A DNA stretch of 64,000 nucleotides from NCBI GenBank assembly GCA_947492175.1, contig CANLMQ010000020.1, positions 45,533 to 109,532 on the forward strand, read 5' to 3'. The notes beneath the pieces were generated by a model. The model saw only the letters and a list, made by a program, of their open reading frames with translations. It was not told where the DNA came from and made no database searches. Made by a program: the position numbers and the translations under genes. Shown piece after piece: positions 24,897-33,103 of this stretch; the stretch's first letter is position 1, and the number at the start of each line of letters is the position of its first letter. This DNA comes from an uncultured Draconibacterium sp. (lineage in GTDB: Bacteria; Bacteroidota; Bacteroidia; Bacteroidales; Prolixibacteraceae).

Positions 24897-26198
24897 TTAC
24901 ATATATTTTGCGTGTAACACTTTAATCTGACGACTTAATAACCAGGTAACAACAAAGGTTAGCAGCAGGTAAACTACAGTTATGGTATAAAAAGTATATT
25001 GAATTCCGGGCATTGGAGTTAGCGAATCTTCTGTTCTCATAATGCCGTAAATAATCCAGGGCTGACGACCAACCTCGGTTACAATCCAACCTGCTTCAAC
25101 TGCAATAAATCCGAGTGGTGTGGCAATTACCAATAATTTCAGCCACCATCTTTTTGTTAGCCAGTGTTTCCATTTAAATGTTCCGGCCAGATAAATAAAA
25201 GCAAGCAGCATTAAAAAGGAACCAATTCCAACCATTAGTTGAAACGAATAATGCGTAATGGGTACCGGTGGCCAGTCTTCTTCCGGAAATTCTTCAAGAC
25301 CTTTTACTTCGGCTTTAAAATCACCGTGTGCCAGAAAGCTTAACAGACCGGGTATTTTTATGGCATGTTTTACTTCTCTGTTCTCTACATCGGGTATACC
25401 TCCAATAATCAACGGAGCGCTTTCCTGTGTTTCGAAATGCGATTCAAAGGCAGCAAGTTTGGCAGGTTGCAGTTTGGCTACATTTTTTGCAGCAAGGTCG
25501 CCGCTTATGGGTTGTAAAATAGCAGCTACTGCAGCAAATGCCAGAGCAATGGAAATTGCTTTTGCATGAATCTCCAGTTTGTTTCTCAGATACAAAACCG
25601 CATGAACTCCGGCAACGGCAAATCCCGTGGCCGAAAACGCAGCGATTGTCATATGGTGGGCTTGCGAAAACCAGGCTTTGTTAAACATTGCTTTTACCGG
25701 ATCAATATTGTGTGCTTGTCCATTTATCCAGTCGAAACCAGCCGGTGCGTTCATCCAGGCATTGGCCGAAACCACAAAAATACCTGAAAGTACTCCGGAA
25801 ATACCAACGACCATTCCTGTATATAAATGCACTTTTTTATTTAACCGTTTCCACCCGTATAGAAACAATCCCAGTGCTATGGCTTCCACAAAAAATGCTG
25901 TTCCTTCCCACGAAAAAGGCATACCAAAAATGGGGCCTGCATGTTTCATAAACGTTGGCCATAACATACCCAACTCAAACGATAATACGGTGCCTGAGAC
26001 AGCCCCAACAGCAAAAAATATAGCAACACCTCTCGACCATGCTTTTGCCAGATCGAGGTACACCGGATTTTTTGTGCGTAACCATTTCCATTCAGCCACA
26101 AACATAAACCACGGCATTACCATACCTATGCACGCAAACACAATGTGAAATCCCAATGAAACGCCCATTTGCATTCGGGCAGCCATAAATTCGTCCAT
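24897..26198 (-). CDS. cydA: Cytochrome bd quinol oxidase subunit I
   Basis: The 433-residue membrane protein carries the haem sites: His18 in 'GVSLGFHIVFAC' for haem b595, a later His in 'AWFSQAHHMTIAAFSATGFA', and 'GRQPWIIYGIMRTEDSLTP' in the quinol region. The Q loop is short, as in the CioA/short-Q type. The pair allows respiration at low oxygen. An inverted repeat lies about 90 bases upstream. Confidence 0.95.
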   Translation of the reverse strand: MDEFMAARMQMGVSLGFHIVFACIGMVMPWFMFVAEWKWLRTKNPVYLDLAKAWSRGVAIFFAVGAVSGTVLSFELGMLWPTFMKHAGPIFGMPFSWEGTAFFVEAIALGLFLYGWKRLNKKVHLYTGMVVGISGVLSGIFVVSANAWMNAPAGFDWINGQAHNIDPVKAMFNKAWFSQAHHMTIAAFSATGFAVAGVHAVLYLRNKLEIHAKAISIALAFAAVAAILQPISGDLAAKNVAKLQPAKLAAFESHFETQESAPLIIGGIPDVENREVKHAIKIPGLLSFLAHGDFKAEVKGLEEFPEEDWPPVPITHYSFQLMVGIGSFLMLLAFIYLAGTFKWKHWLTKRWWLKLLVIATPLGFIAVEAGWIVTEVGRQPWIIYGIMRTEDSLTPMPGIQYTFYTITVVYLLLTFVVTWLLSRQIKVLHAKYM

Positions 26199-26286
26199 AT
26201 TTTTTCTTGTTTTCTTTGTTTTCTATTACTCTCTAAACAACATTTATCCGATGTGGTTTGATAAGATTTTACAGTTTCGTATATTC

Positions 26287-26331
26287 TATATAAGCCATCA
26301 GATCGAACCAACTGATTGTTTGTTATATAGA
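26287..26331. promoter_or_regulatory. Inverted repeat upstream of cydA
   Basis: CTATATAA (26287-26294) pairs with TTATATAG (26324-26331), and the inner ATCAG pairs with CTGAT. It could be a regulator site or a leader stem. I could not match it to a Rex or FNR consensus. Confidence 0.35.
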
Positions 26332-26450
26332 ACAAAACCAAATGTTGAATTTTGTACTAATTTATAAAATGAAATTTAATAATAACAGGAGGGAGGTATG
26401 ATTTTTTTAATCTTAAGTTTAAAATATGGGAAGTGATAGGGGGTAATCGA

Positions 26451-26945
26451 TTATTTAAACATGCGGGGAACCAACTGAAAAGCTAATTTCCCGGAACGTG
26501 TGTCGACTTCAGGCCAGGTTTCTACCTCAAAGTCGATTACCACGGTTGAAGTGGTTGGCATATCTCCGTGAAACTCTTCAAGCAGATTGTTAACGAAGTA
26601 GTAAAATCCGGGATTGTGTCCAAAAAAGAAAGCAGTGCTTGTTTCGGCGGGTAATTGCCGAATCATCTCAGCAAATTCACTGGTGGTTTGACCATTGTAT
26701 ATTACCTTTTCTTTTCGGATCTTTTTGGATACAAAATCAAGGTTATCAGCAAAGATACGTGCTGTTTTTAGTGCGCGTTTTGCCGGGCTTGAAATCATGA
26801 TATCAGGAAAAACACCGCGTTTATTTAATTCTTCGCTAATCAGTTTTGCATCGTTTTTTCCCCGTTCGCGAAGGTCGCGTGTAAAATCATTTTCGTATCC
26901 GTAAGGAACTGCTTTACCATGGCGGACTATAACTACTCGTTTCAT
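26451..26945 (-). CDS. SixA-like histidine phosphatase
   Basis: The 164-residue product starts at ATG 26945 with the RHG motif ('MKRVVIVRHGKAVPYGYEND'), then 'ISSPAKRALKTARIFA', a central acid, and 'FFFGHNPGFYYFVNNLL' with the second catalytic His. Small size and order match the SixA phosphohistidine phosphatase branch. It would remove phosphate from His residues of phosphotransfer proteins; the partner is unknown. Confidence 0.88.
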   Translation of the reverse strand: MKRVVIVRHGKAVPYGYENDFTRDLRERGKNDAKLISEELNKRGVFPDIMISSPAKRALKTARIFADNLDFVSKKIRKEKVIYNGQTTSEFAEMIRQLPAETSTAFFFGHNPGFYYFVNNLLEEFHGDMPTTSTVVIDFEVETWPEVDTRSGKLAFQLVPRMFK

Positions 26946-27009
26946 TTTAAGAAGCTTGAAGACCGAAGTCAGAAATTGAAAAATAAAAGACAAAGGTCAG
27001 GATTAATAC

Positions 27010-27288
27010 TTACACTGTTTCGTAAATGTCGATTTCGGCTTGTGCAATTTCCACAATTTTTGGAACTGTACTTGTAAAATGAGGTGTGTTGTTGTGAATA
27101 TCCACAGCTTCCTGGTCTTTCCATTTTTCAATTAAACAATACACCAGCGGTTTTTCTAGGTCTTTGTGAAGTATGTATTCCACACAGCCGGCTTCTGCCC
27201 TTGATGCTTCTCCCAATGCTTCAATCAGTTCCATAAATTTTGACTCTTCTCCTTTGTTTACCGTAAATTTTGCTACAATCGAAATCAT
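27010..27288 (-). CDS. Antibiotic biosynthesis monooxygenase (ABM) domain protein
   Basis: The 92-residue protein is a single dimeric alpha/beta ABM domain: 'MISIVAKFTVNKGEESKF', 'ASRAEAGCVEYILHKDLEKPLVY', 'IEKWKDQEAVDIHNNTPHF'. Relatives act as quinol or aromatic monooxygenases without cofactor. It lies 64 bases upstream of the SixA-like gene on the same strand. Confidence 0.85.
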   Translation of the reverse strand: MISIVAKFTVNKGEESKFMELIEALGEASRAEAGCVEYILHKDLEKPLVYCLIEKWKDQEAVDIHNNTPHFTSTVPKIVEIAQAEIDIYETV

Positions 27289-27635
27289 ATATCTTATTTT
27301 AATTATTTGTTTTAGGTACAAACAAATTTAACTTAATTTACGTGTACATTATTGTTCAGGTTTTAGAAATTGTCTAAAAATTATTGATTCATTCGATTAT
27401 GCGTCCTTTTTATTTATACTGCGTTGGATTATCCTTAAATAGCTAGTGCTATTCGCGTTAAATCCGCCTTGTCTAAATCCAAAGACCATCATAATCATTC
27501 TGAAAAATAAAATTTAAACAGTTTCTTAATTTTTTGAATTAATTCTTTTATTTGATCAAAACTGTGAAATACACAGTCTGAGCCGGGAGTGAATGCTCCC
27601 ATATTCGGACCTCGTGTTTCCAACTTTTTTTATTT
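27289..27635. other. Gap with small hairpins
   Basis: No gene is seen. It contains a hairpin AATAGC-TAGT-GCTATT (27438-27453) with similar GCGTT...AAATCC text around it that looks like a decayed palindromic repeat. Two small stems (ACTGTG/CACAGT at about 27561-27578; GGGAG/CTCCC at about 27586-27600) may lie in the leader of the metallophosphoesterase gene. Confidence 0.35.
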
Positions 27636-28142
27636 ATGAAACGAATTGGACTATTGTCGGATACCCATGGATTTTTGCACGAGCGTATTTTTACATTCTT
27701 TAAAGATGTAGATGAAATATGGCATGCCGGTGATATTGGAAATATAGAAACTGCCGATAAACTATCGGATTTTAAATTTTTACGAGCGGTGTACGGAAAC
27801 ATCGACGGGCAGGATGTACGCGTAGTTCATCCCATGCATCAGCGTTTTAAATGCGAAGAAGTAGATGTTTGGATAACACACATTGGTGGTTATCCCGGAC
27901 GTTACGAACGTTATGTGAAACCCGATATCTTTCAGAATTCACCTGATCTTTTTATAAGCGGGCATTCGCATATTCTGAAAGTGATTTACGATAAAAAACT
28001 CGGTTTCTTACATATGAATCCGGGAGCTGCAGGTGCGCATGGCTTTCATAAAGTGTGCACTGCTTTACGTTTTATCATTGACGGGAAAGACATTCGCGAC
28101 CTGGAAATATGGGAAATGCCAAGAAACGAAGCAATACAATAA
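27636..28142 (+). CDS. YfcE/MJ0936-type metallophosphoesterase
   Basis: The 168-residue cytoplasmic protein has the motifs of calcineurin-like phosphoesterases: 'GLLSDTHG' (metal ligands), 'IWHAGDIGN', 'VYGNIDG', 'ITHIGG' and 'SGHSH', ending in 'HMNPGAAG'. This is the YfcE/MJ0936 branch, which hydrolyses phosphodiesters in vitro. It starts a two-gene unit with the DUF1284 gene. Confidence 0.9.
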   Translation: MKRIGLLSDTHGFLHERIFTFFKDVDEIWHAGDIGNIETADKLSDFKFLRAVYGNIDGQDVRVVHPMHQRFKCEEVDVWITHIGGYPGRYERYVKPDIFQNSPDLFISGHSHILKVIYDKKLGFLHMNPGAAGAHGFHKVCTALRFIIDGKDIRDLEIWEMPRNEAIQ

Positions 28143-28144
28143 TT

Positions 28145-28597
28145 ATGAAACTAAGAATTCACCATTTTTTCGATATAATCCGCGATTTGGGAAGTGGAAA
28201 AGAAATCACGCCACATCCGTACGGACATGCTTACCACACAGTTGCTGAAAAGATTCTGAACGAGCCCGGCCTGGAATATAAACTAGTTGAATGTTCCGAT
28301 GCCATTTGCAGTGGTTGCACGCACCTGGTTAATGGCATTTGCGATGATGTAATTACGCACAGAAGCGATTTCGAAAGCAAAGAAGCTTTTAACAATCACC
28401 TCGATAATAGAATCATGTCGGTTTGTGGTTTTTTAGAAAATAAAACCTATTCTCCCCGGTTGTTGTGTAAACTGGCTCAAAGGTATTTGGATAACATCGG
28501 GTATATTTATGAGGGAAACGATGAACTGCATACCAAAGCCAGAAAGGCGAGCGTGGAAAAAGGATTGAGGTTTTATGCAGAAAAGCATATGGTTTAG
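28145..28597 (+). CDS. DUF1284 cysteine-rich protein
   Basis: The 150-residue product starts at ATG 28145 (MKLRIHHFFDIIRDLGSGKE), two bases after the phosphoesterase stop. It carries 'HHFFD', 'PHPYGHAYH' and cysteines in 'CSDAICSGCTHLVNGICDD' and later 'CGFLENKTYSPRLLC', the arrangement of DUF1284, which may bind an iron-sulfur cluster. The biological role is unknown. Confidence 0.85.
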   Translation: MKLRIHHFFDIIRDLGSGKEITPHPYGHAYHTVAEKILNEPGLEYKLVECSDAICSGCTHLVNGICDDVITHRSDFESKEAFNNHLDNRIMSVCGFLENKTYSPRLLCKLAQRYLDNIGYIYEGNDELHTKARKASVEKGLRFYAEKHMV

Positions 28598-28636
28598 GAT
28601 CGAATATAAATTTTTTTGACTCTGGTTTAGGCTGGC

Positions 28637-29299
28637 TTAATAATGAAATAACTCTTCCCAAAGCCGTTCAAATTCATCGGAGTACTGTCTTACAATTTCG
28701 TATTTCGAAGTAGCCAGCAGGTTTTCCTGATTGTGTTTGGTGGCTGTGTAAGTCCAGTTAAAACTTCCGGTAATGGCAACTTTATTGTCGATAATCCCGA
28801 ATTTATTGTGCATGTGGTATTTCGAGTGATCGGTTTTTACCGGGATTCCGGCCCTGACCAACTGGTTTATTTCAGAACCGTTATCTGCTGTTTTTTCATC
28901 GTCGGTAATAATGCGAACTTTTATGCCGCGTTTGTGACAGGCTTTAATTTTTCGTGCCAGCTCGTTGTCGGTAATGGTAAAAATGCAGAGATCAACTGTT
29001 TCTTCCGCATGATCGAGCAGAAATTTGATTTCATTTTTGATTTCATTGCCGGGACTAAAGAAAACACGATTAAAATGGAAGGCATGCTGGTTGATTAGTA
29101 CTAAGCAGGTTTCCATCCAATCGATTACATTTTTATGACCTGAACTTTCAAGCTCTTTTGCTTTTTCAATCAGCATGTTTTTTAACGCTTCCCGATTGGT
29201 ACGATTCAGTTTTTTTAACCGGCCAATAATCGATTTGGGAACATGCTTTTTATTTAATGAATCGCTGCGGTTGGAAAAATAGTTATATAGGTCTTGCAT
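28637..29299 (-). CDS. Single-HKD phospholipase D-like protein
   Basis: The 220-residue protein has one HKD motif near residue 165 ('HMHNKFGIIDNKVAITGSFNWT'), preceded by 'VDLCIFTITDNELARKIKACHKRGIKVRIITDDEKT'. This is the Nuc-like PLD nuclease half, which works as a dimer. The N-terminal 70 residues are a basic, helical extension, perhaps for nucleic-acid binding. It is not secreted. Confidence 0.85.
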   Translation of the reverse strand: MQDLYNYFSNRSDSLNKKHVPKSIIGRLKKLNRTNREALKNMLIEKAKELESSGHKNVIDWMETCLVLINQHAFHFNRVFFSPGNEIKNEIKFLLDHAEETVDLCIFTITDNELARKIKACHKRGIKVRIITDDEKTADNGSEINQLVRAGIPVKTDHSKYHMHNKFGIIDNKVAITGSFNWTYTATKHNQENLLATSKYEIVRQYSDEFERLWEELFHY

Positions 29300-29362
29300 G
29301 GAATATATAGTTAGAAGTTAGAAACTGGAAGTTTGAAGTCCGAAGATTGAAAATCAATCCTT

Positions 29363-30214
29363 TCAATCTTTATCAGTCTGTTTTATAAACGAATATGCTA
29401 CCCAGTTATTTTTCTCTACATAACCGGTATCTTCCAATCCCAGACTTTCTGCTTTTGCTTTTATGTCGAGAATATCAGCAGCATAAAAGCCACTCATAAT
29501 TAGTGTGCCACCAGAATTTAAAACCTTGTAATAAGTCTCCATGTCGTTTAGCAAAACATTCTTTTGTATGTTGGCAAAAATCAGGTCGTATTTCTCATTT
29601 CCCAACAAACCGGCATCGCCAAGCATTGGAGTAATATTGGAAATATTGTTTAGCGCTGCATTTTCGCTGGTTCCTTCGAAAGACCATTTGTCGATATCGA
29701 TAGCCGTAATATGGGCAGCACCTTTCATTGAAGCAAGAATACCCAAAATTCCGGTTCCGCACCCCATGTCCAGAACTGTCTTCCCACTCACGTCATTTTG
29801 CAGTATCGACTCAATAATGGCCGATGTAGTTTCATGATTACCGGTGCCAAATGCCATGTTTGGCTCAATTACAATTTCGTAGCGGGCATTGGGATAGTCG
29901 GTATGAAATGGAGCACGAATCATACATTCGCCATCTATTACCAGTGGTTTGAAATAATTTTTTTCCCATACTTCGTTCCAGTTTTGGTCTGCAATAAATT
30001 CAGAGCTGGTTTCGAAACTGAATTCTCCCGAATAGGTCTCCAATATCTGGGTTACATTTTCTTCGTTATACAGCTTTTGAGGAATAAAAGCTTCCAGACC
30101 GTTTTCTGTTTCTATAAAACTGTCGAAGCCAATTTCAGCCAATTCGGCATTTAAAACATCACGCAGCCACTCCTGAAAAGGAGTGATGTTTATTGTAATT
30201 TTGTTGTAATCCAT
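29363..30214 (-). CDS. prmA: Ribosomal protein L11 methyltransferase
   Basis: The 283-residue protein starts at ATG 30214 (MDYNKITINI). It has the substrate-binding N-domain and a class I methyltransferase C-domain: 'PNMAFGTGNHETTSAIIESIL', 'KTVLDMGCGTGILGILASMKGA', 'TAIDIDKWSFEGTSENAALN', 'YDLIFANIQKNVLL'. It trimethylates L11 on the ribosome. Confidence 0.94.
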   Translation of the reverse strand: MDYNKITINITPFQEWLRDVLNAELAEIGFDSFIETENGLEAFIPQKLYNEENVTQILETYSGEFSFETSSEFIADQNWNEVWEKNYFKPLVIDGECMIRAPFHTDYPNARYEIVIEPNMAFGTGNHETTSAIIESILQNDVSGKTVLDMGCGTGILGILASMKGAAHITAIDIDKWSFEGTSENAALNNISNITPMLGDAGLLGNEKYDLIFANIQKNVLLNDMETYYKVLNSGGTLIMSGFYAADILDIKAKAESLGLEDTGYVEKNNWVAYSFIKQTDKD

Positions 30215-30248
30215 TTTATCCAGAATTTGGCGCGAAGGTATAAAAAAA

Positions 30249-30277
30249 CAGCCACTCATTGTATTGAGTGGCTGCTA
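30249..30277 (-). terminator. Terminator of the 30-45 kb operon
   Basis: A 10-11 bp stem (CAGCCACTCA with TGAGTGGCTG), followed on the minus strand by seven T, between the DUF4857 stop and prmA. Confidence 0.9.
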
Positions 30278-30295
30278 GTAGTATCTCTTTTGGTG

Positions 30296-31531
30296 TTATT
30301 TGAAAAATTTGTTTGGAAAAAAATTAACTGCAATAAATCCGAAAATCCCGGTTAATGCAATAATTCCAAAATCAACAAACTGATTTTTAAAACTTTCCTT
30401 TCGTTTTCGGATAATAATAAATTGAACAGCCAATAAAATAAGGCTTAGGATTACCCAGTGAAACGATTTATTAGCTTCAAAAAAGAAACGTACAAAATTG
30501 GAATTACCATCTGTCATTTTGAGTTGTGCGGGAAATAAAAACTGAGCAATTTTCCCTTCTTTGCGTTCGTCGCGAATCGGCCAGCTTTCTATGTATTCAT
30601 CAACCTTCTTGTAATCTTTGTTCAGAACCTGCGAAGTAATAGAGCCTTCGCCTGTGCTAATTACATTGTAATTAAAAAGATCTCCGTAAATTCTTATCTC
30701 GTTTTCTTCCGGATTGATGTTTTCCACATCCAATTTTACCAGTTGGTAGTCGTATTGTGTTAGAACATAAACGTGATTATCGGTTGAAAATAAATAGGCA
30801 TAATAAAATTTGTCTTTAAAATCGACACAATTGATGCTTCGGAATTTGAGTCCATCCGGATTCTCTACTTGCTCAACAAATGGTTTTCCTTTTACAAGTT
30901 TAATATGAAATAGCTGATCTTGAGAATCAAGAACTAAATACCCCTCATCGCACGATTTTCTTGTGGTAGGAATACCACTTATCGATTTTGCAGGGAATTG
31001 GAATCCCCGGTTGTAAAGTACTGCCGAGAACATACGGCTTTTTTCCTCATCAACTTTATTGCTTTCTGCATCAATAAATTCCATTCGCCAGGTAATTCTG
31101 AAGAAATCTTTTGGCATTTCCAGGTTCGCCCTCCCCGACTGCGATTCGAAAAGAGGGAAGAGGGTAGGCTGGGGGGCGTCGATTTCGCGTGGCCTTACTC
31201 TAAAAGTTGAACGGTGCATGCTTATTTGATGCATATCCATTTCTACTCCGTTAATTGAATCGGGCATGGTATTATTCATCAACAACTGGCGGACATACAT
31301 TAACGGAAGTTTGTTTTCATACTCTTCGCGAGTTAATGTATCACCTTTGGTATTGGTACGAACCACTCCATCTACTGAACGCAGGAGCATAAAATCATTG
31401 TCGATACAACTGTACTGTATAAACGGTGCACGAATGGGTTGAGCAAATGCTACCCAGTATAGTTTCGGAAGGGCAATACCAAATCCGATAACGGCTATAA
31501 TAACTAAAAAATATCTGCTAAGTTTTACCAT
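30296..31531 (-). CDS. DUF4857 protein linked to an ABC transporter
   Basis: The 411-residue protein has an N-terminal membrane helix (about 6-28), a long periplasmic domain with repeated strands (about 30-345), then two more helices (about 350-370 and 385-405). It matches the DUF4857 pattern, found next to ABC ATPases in Bacteroidota. It follows the permease by one base, and probably forms the periplasmic-facing part of the same transporter. Confidence 0.8.
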   Translation of the reverse strand: MVKLSRYFLVIIAVIGFGIALPKLYWVAFAQPIRAPFIQYSCIDNDFMLLRSVDGVVRTNTKGDTLTREEYENKLPLMYVRQLLMNNTMPDSINGVEMDMHQISMHRSTFRVRPREIDAPQPTLFPLFESQSGRANLEMPKDFFRITWRMEFIDAESNKVDEEKSRMFSAVLYNRGFQFPAKSISGIPTTRKSCDEGYLVLDSQDQLFHIKLVKGKPFVEQVENPDGLKFRSINCVDFKDKFYYAYLFSTDNHVYVLTQYDYQLVKLDVENINPEENEIRIYGDLFNYNVISTGEGSITSQVLNKDYKKVDEYIESWPIRDERKEGKIAQFLFPAQLKMTDGNSNFVRFFFEANKSFHWVILSLILLAVQFIIIRKRKESFKNQFVDFGIIALTGIFGFIAVNFFPNKFFK

Positions 31532-31532
31532 T

Positions 31533-32201
31533 TTACATTTCTCCTTTTCTAAATCGATATCCTGAAAACAACAATGAAATACTAATTATTATTACTAAAA
31601 CTGCCAGTCCCAAATTTGCTGGCGCATACGCGCCAATTGCTGACGACTGGAGATAGAGCGGAACAAAAGTGCCTGCAACCAGAAGATAAGCTAAACGGTA
31701 TTTCCAAACGGGCTCTAAAACAACTAATGCTGTGAGATAATAAGCAGCGAGGCCCGATAAAAACCATGGTGTAATGGTAACCAGCGCCGGAACTATAATA
31801 TCTGACGGGAAATAGATGACACTTAAACCATAAAAGACTGCCAGTTGCAAAATATAGCAAGCCAAAAGGCAAACTGTTCCATATACCATCATCATTAAAA
31901 GAACCCGGTTTTCGTTTAGGGGTAGATGGAAGGTTAATTTAATTCGTTTACTCACGGTTTCAGGAAAATACTGCGCAACCGATATTGCCAGGGCCCCAAA
32001 TATGGGTATGAATTTTAGTGATCCAAAATAACGCACCCCCATAAACATAATGGTGTACCAATAATTGTTTGCGTCGCTAAATTTAAAATCGCGTTGTACG
32101 TTTAGAAAGATATAACTTACCGCACTTAAGCCCAGAATGGCATACAGGATAACAAACCATCTTGATTTTATCCATTCTTTATATATTGTCGATCTCCACA
32201 T
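31533..32201 (-). CDS. ABC transporter permease-like membrane protein
   Basis: The 222-residue product has about six hydrophobic segments and no soluble domain ('WRSTIYKEWIKSRWFVILYAILG' at the start). It lies seven bases after the ATPase gene and one base before DUF4857. The general shape is that of ABC-2 type permeases, but no exact family is clear. Confidence 0.78.
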   Translation of the reverse strand: MWRSTIYKEWIKSRWFVILYAILGLSAVSYIFLNVQRDFKFSDANNYWYTIMFMGVRYFGSLKFIPIFGALAISVAQYFPETVSKRIKLTFHLPLNENRVLLMMMVYGTVCLLACYILQLAVFYGLSVIYFPSDIIVPALVTITPWFLSGLAAYYLTALVVLEPVWKYRLAYLLVAGTFVPLYLQSSAIGAYAPANLGLAVLVIIISISLLFSGYRFRKGEM

Positions 32202-32208
32202 AATTATT

Positions 32209-33099
32209 TTAATATTTTCCGGTTAAACCAATAAATGCATCTTCCAGTCCCATTTCTACTTTCTGAAAATTCCTGTGTGCAATACCATTGTTTTTCAAAA
32301 AGTTCAGTACCAATTCTTCCGACTCGTAGGTGTAGATTTCAACTTTATTATTTACTTTCTCAAAGTTGGCTACAAAGTCTTCGTTTGATAAATCAATAGA
32401 GGTATTATCCACTTCGAGGTAGAACTGTTTGAATTCGCGCATAAATTCATTTACATCGCGCTGTGCCAGTACCCGGTTGTAATCCATAATCAGAACATCA
32501 TCGATCAGGCGTTCCATGTCCTGGATGATATGAGAAGTGGTAAAAATGGTTTTGTTTTTCGATTTGGCGTATTCGCGCAAATAATCAATAAACAACCTGC
32601 GGTAACCCGGATCGAGTCCCATCGAAAAGTCATCAAGGATCAATAAGTCAGGATCCTGTGCCAGAATTAGGCCCAATGCAACCTGTGAACGCTGCCCACA
32701 CGACATGGTTGAGATTTTTTGTTTTGGCGTAACTTTTAATTTCGACATTAACTCCCAGTAGGGTTCGTTATCCCAATTCTTGTAAAAGCGCGAGTAGTAC
32801 TTTTCTATTTGATGGATATTCATAAATGAGTACTGAACATGGCCTTCAATGAGAAATCCAATTCGGGCTTTGTTTTCGGGTGTTAGATGCTGCGTGTTTT
32901 CGCCATAAATTAAACACTCGCCACTGCGTGGTTGTAAAAATCCATTCAGGATGTTGATGGTGGTGGTTTTACCGGCACCGTTTTTCCCGAGTAAACCCAG
33001 TATACTTCCCTCCTTAACATGAATGTTAAGGTTTTCGTACACCAATTTTTTCCCATAGTAATGGGTAAGGTTGTTGCATTCTATTGCATTGTTGCTCAT
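32209..33099 (-). CDS. ABC transporter ATP-binding protein
   Basis: The 296-residue ATPase shows Walker A 'GLLGKNGAGKTTT' near residue 35, Q-loop, signature 'STMSCGQRSQVALGL' (SxSxGQ variant), Walker B 'LLILDDFSMGLDP', in which Asp replaces the catalytic Glu of the usual 'LLLDEP', and a switch His ('TTSHIIQDMERL'). The C-terminal 75 residues are an accessory domain typical of ABC-2 exporters. It works with the two following membrane proteins. The Asp for Glu change is worth noting because it may slow ATP hydrolysis. Confidence 0.9.
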   Translation of the reverse strand: MSNNAIECNNLTHYYGKKLVYENLNIHVKEGSILGLLGKNGAGKTTTINILNGFLQPRSGECLIYGENTQHLTPENKARIGFLIEGHVQYSFMNIHQIEKYYSRFYKNWDNEPYWELMSKLKVTPKQKISTMSCGQRSQVALGLILAQDPDLLILDDFSMGLDPGYRRLFIDYLREYAKSKNKTIFTTSHIIQDMERLIDDVLIMDYNRVLAQRDVNEFMREFKQFYLEVDNTSIDLSNEDFVANFEKVNNKVEIYTYESEELVLNFLKNNGIAHRNFQKVEMGLEDAFIGLTGKY

Positions 33100-33103
33100 A
33101 GTA

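Noticed and set aside
27636..28597. Toxin-antitoxin reading of the phosphoesterase/DUF1284 pair
   Set aside because: Both match ordinary families and show no toxin features.
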